64,000 bases of DNA from JAWSVE01 sp033852115 (GCA_033852115.1 JAWSVE010000002.1:248001-312000), one strand, 5' to 3'. Positions 1 through 9,901 are shown, counted from the stretch's first letter. Notes: generated from the sequence alone by a model not told the origin. A program made the numbers and translations.

Positions 1-415
1 GTTAAGCATGCGAACTAATAAAATCTTGGATGATCTTTTATTTGGACGCATTTGGGACAGAGAATTTATCTTTCGTTCGCATAAGGGATATTGACCCTGT
101 TTTTATTATTGTTATTAGGTGTAAGATAAGCGCTGCTTTTAACTCAGCAGTTTCTCGCTGCGTGATGTTGATGGTTTGGTTCTTTTTATTTCTCACCTAG
201 TGAAGCTTGTATAATTACTGACGAAGGGTTTTGCATACGTTTACATGTCCTAACAAAATAAAAAGGAATTTTACTGTTTCGCGAGAGGGAGGTTAGTTAA
301 GTAAAAAATGTGCGTGGACAAACACCTGTAATATTTTTGTAAAAAACCGCTTTTGGGATTAAGACCACGCTTTCCACATCAGTGCAGGCTAGAAATTCTT
401 TTCTGTAGTAACTTT
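1..415. other. Intergenic, no gene seen
   Basis: A+T-rich stretch before the first gene. I see no convincing coding frame, RNA gene or clear terminator. The first few codons could be the tail of a gene cut by the window edge, but nothing supports that. It presumably carries the promoter of the AraC-type gene that follows. Confidence 0.4.
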
Positions 416-1420
416 ATGGCCACAACTGACTCTCAAGAAAAGCTGCATGAACAGCGCTTTTTCTCTTGTATCGCTAATTCTATTGATCAATACGGGCTTA
501 AAGCGCTACCGCACTCTATCAATACCATGCAGTTAAGTAGTGGGCCCTTTGTAGGAAAAAGTGATGCGATTTTGCACCCTGACTTAAGCATCATACGTAG
601 GACGACTAATCAGTTAATCTATCAAAAAGGTGTGTTTAATAGCGGATACGTTTGCTTCACACTTCACCCTAGTGACCACTGCTGTTACTCCAAAGGTAAC
701 TACTCCGGCATGGGGCACGTTTCTATTCAGGCTGGTTTGTCAGAATGGGAAGTGATTACTAAAGCGAATACGATGCACTATGTCTTGCTTGTTAAAGTCT
801 CTAGTCTGTCAAAGCACCTCGCTCCAGATTTACATGCCGTCTTGCAAGCTTTTCTGTTAACGGAGAACCGTATTGAATTGTTTACAGAGGGCTTCTATGA
901 CGTTGCGAAGCGAGTATGTGATAGGTCACTTCATGCCAGTAGCTTCAGTGGGTCTCACAATAAATCAGATAGTGTGTTTGGAGAGATACGCAGTGACATA
1001 TTCCATATTATTGGTTTTTTGCTGCGAAATGGTCAGGTGGAGCAGGTCCGGTCGAATTCTAAGGTGAGGCTTTTGGACAAGGCGCTGGGGTTGATCGGTG
1101 AGGGGAACAACTGCCAGCTAAAGGTTTCGGATGTCGCAGACTCTCTCCATACGACAAGACGAGCACTGGAAAAAGTATTTGAGATCTATCTCAATATTAG
1201 CCCGAAAGAATATATGAATAGTATACGTTTAAGTGTTATTCAAGCGGAGCTTATTGGAGGGGATAGGACGCAAGGCAGCATCGCTGAAATTGCACGTCGA
1301 CATGGTCTAACGCACATGGGGCATTTCAGTCGAGCGTATGCAAAATTATTCAATGAGTTGCCAAGTGAGACTGTTGCACGCGCGAAAAATAATCGACTAT
1401 CTTGCTTAGATTGCCGTTAA
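416..1420 (+). CDS. AraC-family transcriptional regulator
   Basis: A 334-residue protein. The C-terminal third has the two helix-turn-helix units of the AraC family: one around LKVSDVADSLHTTRRALEKV, and a second ending in GHFSRAYAKLFNELPSE, the usual C-terminal signature. The N-terminal 200 residues resemble the sensing domain of AraC_binding_2-type regulators. The frame is open back to 353, but residues before Met at 416 are low-complexity and unlike the family, so I take 416 as the start. No target operon is visible: the downstream rdgB run is convergent and upstream sequence is cut off. The ligand is unknown. Confidence 0.85.
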   Translation: MATTDSQEKLHEQRFFSCIANSIDQYGLKALPHSINTMQLSSGPFVGKSDAILHPDLSIIRRTTNQLIYQKGVFNSGYVCFTLHPSDHCCYSKGNYSGMGHVSIQAGLSEWEVITKANTMHYVLLVKVSSLSKHLAPDLHAVLQAFLLTENRIELFTEGFYDVAKRVCDRSLHASSFSGSHNKSDSVFGEIRSDIFHIIGFLLRNGQVEQVRSNSKVRLLDKALGLIGEGNNCQLKVSDVADSLHTTRRALEKVFEIYLNISPKEYMNSIRLSVIQAELIGGDRTQGSIAEIARRHGLTHMGHFSRAYAKLFNELPSETVARAKNNRLSCLDCR

Positions 1421-1427
1421 AATTGGC

Positions 1428-2045
1428 TTAGAAAATGCTTTGTTTAAGTTCAATTAATAGCTTTGCCATGGCTTGCCCGCGATGACTGATTTTGTTCTTC
1501 ACTTCAGGCGGTAACTCAGCTGAGCTACAATTTTTTTCCGCTACAAAAAATAACGGATCATAGCCAAAACCGTTTTCTCCCTGCGCTTTTTTCAAGATTC
1601 TACCTTCCCATGAGGCTTGGCAAATAATCGGGCACGGGTCTTCTGGGTAGCGAACGTAGGCGAGCGCACAATGAAAGCGGGCAGTACGCAGTTCATCGGG
1701 AACACTTTTTAAGTTGTCTAGTAGGCGTGCGTTGTTTGCGGCGTCATCACCCTGTGTACCAGCGTATCGCGCGGAGTATATTCCTGGGGCGCCTTGCAAG
1801 GCGTCAACCGATAATCCAGAGTCATCAGCGAGGGCAGGCAGCTGTGTTTCTCGGCTTGCGTGGCGCGCTTTGAGTATGGCGTTTTCCACAAAGGATAATC
1901 CAGTCTCATCAGCGGATGAGACAGAATAATCGGCCTGTGTTTTTAAAGAGAAAGGTAGGTCGGCTAGGATGCGTTTGAATTCTTTTAGCTTCCCAGTGTT
2001 ATTGCTGGCAATCACTATCATCGAGAGTCGTTGGGTGTTATTCAT
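1428..2045 (-). CDS. rdgB: RdgB/HAM1 non-canonical purine NTP pyrophosphatase
   Basis: Hydrolyses dITP, XTP and ITP to monophosphates, keeping deaminated purines out of DNA and RNA. The 205-residue length is normal. Family motifs are present: SNNTGKLKEF near the N-terminus (substrate loop), ADDSGLSVDALQGAPG (metal and base site), FGYDPLFF, and the C-terminal SHRGQAM. The start at 2045 overlaps the end of the DUF4426 gene by 8 bp, suggesting translational coupling. An internal Met at 2021, nearer the usual family start, is an alternative; neither has a clear ribosome binding site. Confidence 0.95.
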   Translation of the reverse strand: MNNTQRLSMIVIASNNTGKLKEFKRILADLPFSLKTQADYSVSSADETGLSFVENAILKARHASRETQLPALADDSGLSVDALQGAPGIYSARYAGTQGDDAANNARLLDNLKSVPDELRTARFHCALAYVRYPEDPCPIICQASWEGRILKKAQGENGFGYDPLFFVAEKNCSSAELPPEVKNKISHRGQAMAKLLIELKQSIF

Positions 2046-2484
2046 TAACGTACATTTTTTTAGTGAATTTTATATTGATCGAGCTTTCGCCTGGTAAGGC
2101 TACATCAATATCAAAATGAAAATGTTCTTCTTCGGTGACACGTAATTCTGCGATGTAGTAGACGGTGCCGGGTTCTTCAATCTCTTTGAAGTCGAGCGAC
2201 TTCATTTGTTGCATCAAATTAGTTGCTTTACCCGTAACCTTGGCTGGAATACCTTGGCCTGGCGTACTTTGCGGCACGACGGCAATGTTCACTAAAACGT
2301 AGTCTTTACCCCTGACGAGTTGATACCGCTCGGCGATCTTAGGGGTAAGCGATGTGCTACTAAATACACTGTGATGAATATCCAGAGTTCCCTGCCCTGT
2401 TTGGACGGCAGTTTTATACTCGTCTTGTGCGTGGCTAAAACTGGAGAAGGCTAATAAGCATAATGCTGACAAAAAGAATTTCAT
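2038..2484 (-). CDS. DUF4426 periplasmic protein
   Basis: A 148-residue protein with a clear signal peptide (MKFFLSALCLLAFSSFSHA, cleaved before QDEYKTA). The rest is a beta-rich domain with the FSSTSLTPKIAERYQL and GKDYVLVNIAVV segments I associate with DUF4426, a family normally next to rdgB and metW/metX in Pseudomonas-like genomes. Its function is unknown; it is probably periplasmic. It lies directly upstream of rdgB, overlapping it by 8 bp. Confidence 0.75.
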   Translation of the reverse strand: MKFFLSALCLLAFSSFSHAQDEYKTAVQTGQGTLDIHHSVFSSTSLTPKIAERYQLVRGKDYVLVNIAVVPQSTPGQGIPAKVTGKATNLMQQMKSLDFKEIEEPGTVYYIAELRVTEEEHFHFDIDVALPGESSINIKFTKKMYVNE

Positions 2485-2544
2485 GAGGGTTTTCGTAAAT
2501 AGTGTTTAAGGTGAAAGCTGACCGGAGGCAGTTCTGGTAATGCG

Positions 2545-4542
2545 TTAGCCGTTGATGACACTGCGCCGCGCCGAATTGATACTAATGACATTGTCCTGCG
2601 TGGGTGCACCCTCAGGCGTTGAGATGTTTAGATTTTCCAGAATTTCGCCCAAGTTGATCAGTGCTTGCTCCTGAATTTTAACATTAACGCGTAATTCTTT
2701 AAGCTGCATGTCGATGCCGCGATCTTCATTGCTTAAATTAGCTAGGCGCATCATATGGCGTTCAAGCAATTGCTTCTGATACAGGTTGTGGTGTGTTAGC
2801 GGCGTTAAGGCCTCAGCAACCCAGTGATCGACATCTTCTTCCAGGTGTTTGTATAGCGTGCGTACTTCAGTCACCAATGACTGTACAAAGCGTTCGATGA
2901 CCCGGCTTTTGCTGGCGAATAACGTATCGAGAGATAAACGAAATTTGTTGGCTTGGTATTTAAGCTGCTCTAGATATTTTCGGTAAGGTTTAACTGAAAA
3001 TAAATGCCTGTCTAAAGCGCCTTTCCCTGCATCGGCGTTTTCGGGGCGATCGTAAATGCCGGCTAAAACTTTGTTTGCGTGCTGTGCTTCGCGAATCATA
3101 TTGTCGATATTTTTTTCAAGAATATCGAAAAAGTCGGCGATACATTTCGATAAGCCAACGGTTGTCCAGCTTTTGTTGAGCTTATCAGTGGTCGTTGCGA
3201 CTAATTGTTCTAATAAGACAGGGCTGACAGGCGCCATCAGTGCGGTTCTCTGCCGGTCAAGCAAACGCTGACTAGAACGCAATGCGAGCGCTTGTTTATG
3301 ATAGCCGGTGTGAGCAACTTTAATGTTGTGTCGCAACTTCGCTAAGTTTTGAATCTGTGCTTCAGCACTGGTGCTGGATTCTAATAGTGCTAGTTCTCGA
3401 CGACATTCTTCTGTCCGACGCTGTAATACGCTATAGGTGTTGTTGGCGATGGCCATCACGTCGGCGATTGCGCGGTGGTTGGTAATGTGGCGTTGATTGT
3501 CGACGATGCGTTCGGCCAGCAGCATTTCCATTTTTAATAAGCTGCTTCGCAAGAGTCTTGGGCGATCATTGTGTGCTTTAGCTAAAAGGCCTTCTTTTGC
3601 CGAAATTGGGACGACATGCTCGATGGGTAATTTTAATTGTCGTGCCGTAACCTCTCGCACAGAGCGGATGGCTTTGGCGACTTCGTCTGGTTCGTAAAGG
3701 TCATGCCACAAGGTATCGATCTTGTTCAGTAGCACCAGAACCGACATGCCTTGGTTTTCCCGCAATACTTCGATGTGCTCATTCCAGATTGCCATGTCAC
3801 TGGCGCTAACACCGGCATCAGCAGATAGCAGGAATATGACAGCGTTAGCTTTGGGTAAGGTGTTGAGTGTTAGTTCGGGCTCATTACCCAGGGCGTTGAG
3901 TCCGGGCGTATCTATAAGATGCAGCCCTTGGCGCAGCAAAGGGTGATCGAGATTGATCAGTGCGTGGCGCCAGGCGGGGATTTCCACCATGTTACGGTCT
4001 TTGCTGTCGCGGGTCAGGGTGCGGTTGTCAAAACCCATGCGGCGCGCTTCACGCTCAGTAACAGACTTGGTCGCCGAGATTTGTGACATGGCATGTTCAA
4101 GCTGTTTCGGGTTGCGCGGATCAAAATAAATACTTACCCACTTTTTGGGAATTTTGCGGAAATTCTCCATGCTGGTGTTGGTGCGGCGAGTCTCGATAGG
4201 AAGTAATCGCACGCAACAGCGTTCTGACTCGCCGTCATAATAGATTTCCGTCGGGCACATGGTGGTGCGGCCAGGGCGAGACGGTAGGATGCGTTGATTG
4301 TACTCAGAATACAGCAGCGCATTGATGAGCTCGGTTTTACCTCGAGAGAACTCACCCACACATGCGAGCGTAAAATAATTGTCTTCAAGCAGAGATAGGG
4401 CGTGTTCGAGGCAGTGATGGGCCTCAGTGGAGCGAATGCGGTGCTCGCTAAACCACGACTGAAACGACTTGAGGTGCTGTTGCAGCTCGGTCTTCCAGCG
4501 ATCGTAGCTCGCCATTTGGCGATATAGCGATCTTACATCCAT
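2545..4542 (-). CDS. Dynamin-family GTPase
   Basis: A 665-residue large GTPase. G1 is GEFSRGKT at residues 63-70, the switch-I threonine lies in RTTMCPTEIYYD near 93-102, G3 is DTPG at 211-214 and G4 is NKID at 273-276. After the G domain comes a long helical region with coiled-coil character, as in bacterial dynamin-like proteins that bind or remodel membranes. No transmembrane segment is evident. It occupies the place between DUF4426 and yggU where, from memory, Pseudomonas carries metW and metX, and is followed by about 60 bp before the DUF4426 gene. The cellular role is not known; membrane stress or surveillance is a guess from the family. Confidence 0.85.
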   Translation of the reverse strand: MDVRSLYRQMASYDRWKTELQQHLKSFQSWFSEHRIRSTEAHHCLEHALSLLEDNYFTLACVGEFSRGKTELINALLYSEYNQRILPSRPGRTTMCPTEIYYDGESERCCVRLLPIETRRTNTSMENFRKIPKKWVSIYFDPRNPKQLEHAMSQISATKSVTEREARRMGFDNRTLTRDSKDRNMVEIPAWRHALINLDHPLLRQGLHLIDTPGLNALGNEPELTLNTLPKANAVIFLLSADAGVSASDMAIWNEHIEVLRENQGMSVLVLLNKIDTLWHDLYEPDEVAKAIRSVREVTARQLKLPIEHVVPISAKEGLLAKAHNDRPRLLRSSLLKMEMLLAERIVDNQRHITNHRAIADVMAIANNTYSVLQRRTEECRRELALLESSTSAEAQIQNLAKLRHNIKVAHTGYHKQALALRSSQRLLDRQRTALMAPVSPVLLEQLVATTTDKLNKSWTTVGLSKCIADFFDILEKNIDNMIREAQHANKVLAGIYDRPENADAGKGALDRHLFSVKPYRKYLEQLKYQANKFRLSLDTLFASKSRVIERFVQSLVTEVRTLYKHLEEDVDHWVAEALTPLTHHNLYQKQLLERHMMRLANLSNEDRGIDMQLKELRVNVKIQEQALINLGEILENLNISTPEGAPTQDNVISINSARRSVING

Positions 4543-4759
4543 CAGGTGCCCTTAATCAGGTGTCAGCAGCTTGCTAACATCGATTGTTGAAATTGGTTGT
4601 GAAATTAGCCCCTACTAATTAAAACCGAATTTAAGCGTCGTGGGAAGTGATGTGTTAAATGACTTTTTTCATCTAACTCGTTGAAAAATAGATTAGTTTG
4701 CGTGGTTTCCATTGGGGGCGGGCTATTCGGCGGGTTCTGTCGTCAATATGCGCCACTGA

Positions 4760-5068
4760 TCACGATTTGATTAGCTCGGAGACTATCGGTGGTAACTGTT
4801 GAGGGGCGACAATCGATACAGTTTTCTGACGACTGGTATGGCCTTTCAGGAGCGATACGTGGCTTTTGGGTACGCCAAAAGCCTTACTTAAGAATTTAAT
4901 GAGCTGGGTGTTCGCTTTGCCATCGACCGGCGGGCTGCTGATGCGTATTTTGAGAAGCCCGTTGTATTCGCCGACAACTTCGTCTTTGGCTGCGTTGGGC
5001 TGCAGGATGCAACGCAGCGTGAGTGAGCCGTCAGCGTTTTTACTAATCACGGCATTACTGAAAGCCAA
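4760..5068 (-). CDS. yggU: DUF167/YggU family protein
   Basis: A 102-residue protein of the DUF167 (YggU) family. It has the conserved core LRCILQPNAAKDEVVGEYNG, the ISSPPVDGKANTQLIKFLSKAFGVPKS segment and the later GHTSRQKTV. Structures of the family are known but no biochemical activity is established. Its start overlaps the end of yggT by 14 bp, so the two are translated from one message with proC and yggS upstream. Confidence 0.9.
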   Translation of the reverse strand: MAFSNAVISKNADGSLTLRCILQPNAAKDEVVGEYNGLLKIRISSPPVDGKANTQLIKFLSKAFGVPKSHVSLLKGHTSRQKTVSIVAPQQLPPIVSELIKS

Positions 5069-5645
5069 GCACGATGCTGGGAATCAAGCGTGCACTGGTT
5101 GCTAAGTCATTGACGATAATGCGGCACACCTGAATCGCGAGAAATGCAAAAATGGGTGTGATGTCGATGCCACCCATTGCCGGGATAATCTTGCGAAACG
5201 GAGCGGTAATAGGGTCGACGATTTGCCGGATCAGCATCAAGAAAGGGTTGTAGCTCATAGGAGCAACCCAGCTGGCGATAATCATGACTATCATGCCGAA
5301 GAAATAGAGGTACAGCACCATGGAAATGGTGCCTAAGAAGCTCCAAATAATGGCGTTGCCAATAGGCACAATGCCAAAACCGACTACCAATCCTAAAATC
5401 AAAATCACCACGAAGTGGAAGGCCAAAGCAAGGACTATCGATGCGATATCGATGCCAAAGAGGCCTGGGATGACTTTGCGAAGCGGAATGAGTAAGGGGT
5501 TGGTTGCTTTGACGATAAACTGTGAGACCGGGTTGTAAAAATCAGCCCGAGCTAGTTGCAGCATAAATCGTAGTAGGATGATGGCAAGGTATAGCGAACC
5601 TAGAGAGCCAATAATCAATAAGCCTATTTGAGCTAATGTGCCCAT
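5055..5645 (-). CDS. yggT: YggT family inner membrane protein
   Basis: A 196-residue integral membrane protein made of two YGGT repeats. Each repeat has a hydrophobic hairpin and the motif NPFLMLIRQIVDPITAPFRKIIP or its first-half counterpart NPLLIPLRKVIPG. The family is linked to osmotic tolerance and cell-surface functions, with no defined mechanism. It lies 12 bp downstream of proC and overlaps yggU, the usual proteobacterial order yggS-proC-yggT-yggU. Confidence 0.92.
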   Translation of the reverse strand: MGTLAQIGLLIIGSLGSLYLAIILLRFMLQLARADFYNPVSQFIVKATNPLLIPLRKVIPGLFGIDIASIVLALAFHFVVILILGLVVGFGIVPIGNAIIWSFLGTISMVLYLYFFGMIVMIIASWVAPMSYNPFLMLIRQIVDPITAPFRKIIPAMGGIDITPIFAFLAIQVCRIIVNDLATSARLIPSIVLGFQ

Positions 5646-5657
5646 TCAGAGTCTCCT

Positions 5658-6473
5658 TTAAGATAATTCGTTGGCCATTTCTTCAGCGCGAGCGGCGCAG
5701 GCGGCCATGGCGCGTTCAACTACCGCGTGGAAGTCGTCATGTTCGAACGACTCAAGCGCTTTCAATGTCGTACCACCAGGGGATGATACTCGGCGGCGTA
5801 ATTCGGCTGGCTCAACATCGCTTTCGCTAGCCAGTTTGCCTGCCCCAAGGCAGGTTTGTATCGCAAGGCGGCTGGCCGTTTCTTGGGGTAGGCCTTGCTT
5901 CACACCGGCGGCAATCATCGCCTCCATCATCAGGAAGAAGTACGCGGGGCCACTGCCAGATATGGCTGTCACTGCGTCTATCAATGTTTCGCTGTCGAGC
6001 CATTCAACGATACCGACGGCGCTCAGCACACGTTCTGCTAATTGCTTATCGTTGTCTTCGCATTGCTCATTCGCGTAGAGACCGCTGGCGCCAAGTTGGA
6101 CGAGCGCCGGGGTGTTGGGCATGCAACGCACGATCGGTAAATGACCTCCCAGCCATTGCTGGAGGTGCCCAGCCGTAATACCTGCGGCAATGGAAATAAT
6201 GAGTGGTTGCTGCAGGGCATCGCTCAGATCCGAGCAGACTGTTTTCATGACTTGGGGTTTAACGGCCAGGACTACCGCCGCTGCATTGGCTACGGCTTGT
6301 TGGTTATCGCTGGTGACATGCACGCCGAAATCGCGATTTAGCTGTTCTAAGTTTTCTCGCACAGGGTCGCTAACCGTGATTGCTTTTGCGTCATAGCCCT
6401 CTGCGACGAGTCCGCCAATGATGCTGCTGGCCATATTGCCGCCACCAATAAAGGTGATTGCTGGGTTACTCAT
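5658..6473 (-). CDS. proC: Pyrroline-5-carboxylate reductase
   Basis: Reduces 1-pyrroline-5-carboxylate to L-proline with NAD(P)H, the last step of proline biosynthesis in the cytoplasm. The N-terminal Rossmann motif is ITFIGGGNMASS. Other family signatures are AVKPQVM, the AGI segment, MPNTPA, and the C-terminal DAVTAISGSGPAYFF and SPGGTTLKAL blocks. I start at Met 6473 (MSNPAITFIGGG, 271 residues) rather than four codons earlier because it fits the family N-terminus. It is in an operon with yggS, yggT and yggU. Confidence 0.96.
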   Translation of the reverse strand: MSNPAITFIGGGNMASSIIGGLVAEGYDAKAITVSDPVRENLEQLNRDFGVHVTSDNQQAVANAAAVVLAVKPQVMKTVCSDLSDALQQPLIISIAAGITAGHLQQWLGGHLPIVRCMPNTPALVQLGASGLYANEQCEDNDKQLAERVLSAVGIVEWLDSETLIDAVTAISGSGPAYFFLMMEAMIAAGVKQGLPQETASRLAIQTCLGAGKLASESDVEPAELRRRVSSPGGTTLKALESFEHDDFHAVVERAMAACAARAEEMANELS

Positions 6474-6546
6474 GTACTGCTCCAAAGATTATCGAATTAT
6501 GTGTTTACCGTTAACCAGTTAAGTGGCTTTGGTTAGTTGCCTTTGG

Positions 6547-7260
6547 TTAGTTGCCTTTGGCTGGCAATGGATTTTCTCTCGCTCCAAATATATCCGTGCC
6601 GACCCTCACCATCGTGGCGCCCGCCGCAATAGCCGCTTCTAAATCGCCTGACATTCCCATCGATAATGTATCGATATGGGGGCTGGCGAGTTGTTGCTGA
6701 AGGCGGGCAAATTGATCTCGCACCTTCATTAGTGCTGTGAGTTGTTCCTGGTAGTCTTCTCGCGGTGCGGGAATGGCCATCAGCCCCCGTAAGCGAAGGT
6801 GCGGCAAATCGACTATACGCTCCGCTAGGTCGATCAATTGATCGGGTGTTATACCGCTTTTGCTGGCTTCGTTGTCAATGTTTACCTGTAGACAGACATT
6901 GAGTGGTGGCAGTTCACTCGGCCGTTGATCATTCAGGCGTCGTGCGATTTTTTCTCGGTCAACGCTATGCACCCAATTAAAATGCTGCGCGATGGACTGC
7001 GTCTTATTGCTTTGAATGGGGCCGATAAAGTGCCATTCAATATCTAGGTCGGCTAAAGCGAGCTGTTTTTCCAGGGCTTCTTGCAGGTAACTTTCGCCGA
7101 ACTGCCGCTGCCCCGCTTCGTAGACTTCGCGTAGTTTCTCAGCGGGTTGCTTTTTGCTGACGGCTATAATTTGTACGCCTTCTGGGTCTCGTCGTGCACA
7201 TTTTGTCGCCTCGTGCACTCGGTCGCGGACTTTGATTAGTTTGTCGTGCAAGTTATGCAT
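6547..7260 (-). CDS. yggS: YggS-family PLP homeostasis protein
   Basis: A 237-residue PLP-binding protein of the YggS/PROSC family, which buffers pyridoxal phosphate and affects amino- and keto-acid balance but has no known catalytic role. The PLP lysine lies in IIAVSKKQPAE. The barrel signatures GESYLQEA, WHFIGPIQSNK, VNIDNEASKSG and the C-terminal LSMGMSGDLEAAIAAGATMVRVGT are all present. It is transcribed divergently from pilT, with 100 bp between the starts, and leads the yggS-proC-yggT-yggU run. Confidence 0.95.
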   Translation of the reverse strand: MHNLHDKLIKVRDRVHEATKCARRDPEGVQIIAVSKKQPAEKLREVYEAGQRQFGESYLQEALEKQLALADLDIEWHFIGPIQSNKTQSIAQHFNWVHSVDREKIARRLNDQRPSELPPLNVCLQVNIDNEASKSGITPDQLIDLAERIVDLPHLRLRGLMAIPAPREDYQEQLTALMKVRDQFARLQQQLASPHIDTLSMGMSGDLEAAIAAGATMVRVGTDIFGARENPLPAKGN

Positions 7261-7360
7261 ATACTTGTAGAGGTTAACCTGATTGAGTTACAACCTTCAT
7301 TTCCCGATCTAACTGATTGAACTGCAAACATTTTACCAGCTAATCGACTAAGGTAGTTGT

Positions 7361-8395
7361 ATGGATATTACGGAACTCCTGGCGTTCAGCGCAAAACAGG
7401 GCGCTTCTGACCTTCATTTGTCTGCTGGCTTGCCGCCTATGATCCGCGTTGACGGTGACGTGCGTCGAATCAACCTGCCTCCAATGGAGCACAAACAGGT
7501 TCATAGTCTGATCTACGAGATTATGAATGACAAGCAACGTAAGGATTACGAAGAATTTCTCGAAACAGATTTCTCTTTTGAAGTGCCGGGCGTAGCGCGC
7601 TTCCGCGTCAATGCATTTAACCATAATCGCGGTGCGGGTGCGGTTTTCCGTACTATTCCTTCCAAGGTGTTAACCATGGAAGAACTTGGCATGGGTAACG
7701 TATTTCGCGACATCTGTGCAGTACCTCGTGGTCTCGTGTTGGTGACAGGGCCAACGGGGTCGGGTAAGTCCACGACGCTTGCGGCGATGATGGACTACAT
7801 CAACGACAACAAATACGAGCATATTCTGACCATTGAAGATCCGATTGAATTCGTTCATGAAAGTAAAAAGTGCCTGGTAAACCAGCGCGAAGTGCATCGT
7901 GATACTCATGGTTTTGCCGAGGCATTGCGTTCAGCATTGCGTGAAGATCCCGATATTATTCTGGTGGGTGAGATGCGTGATCTGGAAACCATCCGCCTTG
8001 CGTTAACTGCGGCAGAAACTGGCCACTTGGTGTTTGGCACGCTGCATACCACTTCCGCCGCTAAAACTATTGACCGTGTTGTTGACGTATTCCCCGCAAA
8101 TGAAAAAGCTATGGTACGTTCGATGCTATCGGAATCGCTACAGGCGGTAATCTCACAGACGCTATTGAAAAAGAATGGCGGTGGCCGTGTGGCGGCGCAT
8201 GAAATTATGCGTGGTACCTCAGCGATTCGTAACTTGATTCGTGAAGACAAAGTGGCGCAAATGTATTCCGCCATTCAGACCGGCGGTTCGTTGGGTATGC
8301 AGACGATGGATCAGTGTTTGACTGATCTAGTTGAGCGTCGCATAGTCACTCGCGAAGTGGCGAGAGAGAAAGCGAAGATGCCCGACAACTTCTAA
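7361..8395 (+). CDS. pilT: Type IV pilus retraction ATPase PilT
   Basis: Cytoplasmic hexameric ATPase that powers pilus retraction and so twitching motility. The 344-residue length matches PilT. Walker A is GPTGSGKST from residue 130. The Asp box is ILTIEDPIEFVH, Walker B is DPDIILVGEMRD, and the His box is TGHLVFGTLHT. The C-terminal end carries the AIRNLIREDK motif that separates PilT from PilB. PilU follows after 296 bp, and the chemosensory operon expected to control both is further along the same strand. Confidence 0.97.
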   Translation: MDITELLAFSAKQGASDLHLSAGLPPMIRVDGDVRRINLPPMEHKQVHSLIYEIMNDKQRKDYEEFLETDFSFEVPGVARFRVNAFNHNRGAGAVFRTIPSKVLTMEELGMGNVFRDICAVPRGLVLVTGPTGSGKSTTLAAMMDYINDNKYEHILTIEDPIEFVHESKKCLVNQREVHRDTHGFAEALRSALREDPDIILVGEMRDLETIRLALTAAETGHLVFGTLHTTSAAKTIDRVVDVFPANEKAMVRSMLSESLQAVISQTLLKKNGGGRVAAHEIMRGTSAIRNLIREDKVAQMYSAIQTGGSLGMQTMDQCLTDLVERRIVTREVAREKAKMPDNF

Positions 8396-8691
8396 GATGC
8401 ACAAGAAGTGCGATGAAAGCGCGCTGGCCGCGTCAGCTCCATGCTCGAATCCTCATGTATTACATATACACTCCGGTTCTGCGCGTGTTGCTTTATTTCT
8501 AGGATGGGATGTATGCCGGTAATGTAGGAGCAATTGTCGGCCCTTGCCAGCACACTTTCCTCACTCTTTTTGAGGCACCGTAGAGAGGCAGATTTGTACA
8601 CGTATAGAAAAAGCGAAGTAAATAATTTGATTCAGAGTGGAAGTTATCAGGATAAATTTCACTCCACAAAAAAACCAGGGGTTTTTTAAAC

Positions 8692-9837
8692 ATGGATTTT
8701 GATCGCTTACTAAGTCTGATGGTTGAAAAAGGTGCGTCAGATTTATTTATTACCGCGGGTGTGCCGCCATCGATGAAGCTGCACGGAAAAGTTGTGCCTG
8801 TAACAACGTCACCTCTTTCGCCTGAACAAGCGCGCGAAGCGGTACTAAGTGTGATGAATGAGCGTCAGCGTAAGGAGTTTGTCGAAACAAAAGAATTAAA
8901 CTTTGCGATCAGTGCGCGCGGTGTGGGTCGTTTTCGTTGTAGTGCGTTTTATCAGCGCAACTTGGCAGGTATGGTTTTGCGCCGAATTGAAACCAATATC
9001 CCCAAAATTGATGAACTGGGTTTGCCGGAAATTATTAAAGAGCTGGCGATGACCAAGCGCGGCTTGATTATTTTCGTGGGTGCAACCGGTACCGGTAAAT
9101 CGACATCGCTTGCCGCAATGTTGGGACACCGAAATCGTAATTCAAAGGGCCATATTATTTCTATCGAAGACCCGATTGAATTTATCCATCAGCATCAAGG
9201 CTGCATTGTCACGCAGCGCGAAGTAGGTATTGATACTGAATCATTTGAGATGGCTCTTAAAAATACTCTGCGTCAGGCACCTGATGTTATTTTGATTGGT
9301 GAGGTTCGCTCTCGAGAAACTATGGATCACGCCATTGCGTTCGCGGAAACAGGTCACTTGTGTTTGTGTACCCTTCACGCCAACAATGCTAACCAGGCAT
9401 TGGACCGTATTATTCACTTCTTCCCAGCGGATCGTCACTCGCAATTGTGGATGGACTTGTCGCTCAACTTGAAAGCAATTGTTGCGCAACAATTAATTCC
9501 GACACCCGATGGCAATGGTCGTCGTGCTTGCCTTGAAGTCATGCTCAATACGCCTTTGGCGCAAGATATGATTCGTAAAGGCCAAGTGCATGAACTGAAA
9601 GAATTAATGAAAAAATCTACCGACCTGGGCATGCAAACGTTCGATCAGGCATTGTATGAATTGTATGATCGTGGCGAAATCACTTATGAAGACGCCTTAG
9701 CGTATGCGGATTCACCAAACGACCTACGTTTGATGATTAAGCTTGCTTCAGAAACCGATGCCGAATACTTATCTCATGCGGCGGATGAATTAACCATTCA
9801 AGAGGATGAAAAAGATAACGGCGGACGTTTGTTCTAA
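8692..9837 (+). CDS. pilU: PilT-dependent retraction ATPase PilU
   Basis: Paralogue of PilT that supports high-force pilus retraction. The 381-residue length fits PilU. Walker A is GATGTGKST, the Asp box is IISIEDPIEFIH, Walker B is APDVILIGEVR, and the His box is TGHLCLCTLHANN. An acidic C-terminal tail (TIQEDEKDNGG) is typical. The 296 bp gap after pilT holds no gene and is long for a pilT-pilU pair, so pilU may have its own promoter. A strong hairpin follows the gene. Confidence 0.96.
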   Translation: MDFDRLLSLMVEKGASDLFITAGVPPSMKLHGKVVPVTTSPLSPEQAREAVLSVMNERQRKEFVETKELNFAISARGVGRFRCSAFYQRNLAGMVLRRIETNIPKIDELGLPEIIKELAMTKRGLIIFVGATGTGKSTSLAAMLGHRNRNSKGHIISIEDPIEFIHQHQGCIVTQREVGIDTESFEMALKNTLRQAPDVILIGEVRSRETMDHAIAFAETGHLCLCTLHANNANQALDRIIHFFPADRHSQLWMDLSLNLKAIVAQQLIPTPDGNGRRACLEVMLNTPLAQDMIRKGQVHELKELMKKSTDLGMQTFDQALYELYDRGEITYEDALAYADSPNDLRLMIKLASETDAEYLSHAADELTIQEDEKDNGGRLF

Positions 9838-9901
9838 TCCATCGCGGGTCTGTGTCCGATCTATTTGAACACTTATCAGTATTATGCCGCTGTTATTTTT
9901 G

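Noticed and set aside
5671..6078. 135-codon plus-strand frame within proC
   Set aside because: Antisense shadow; proC is certain from its motifs.
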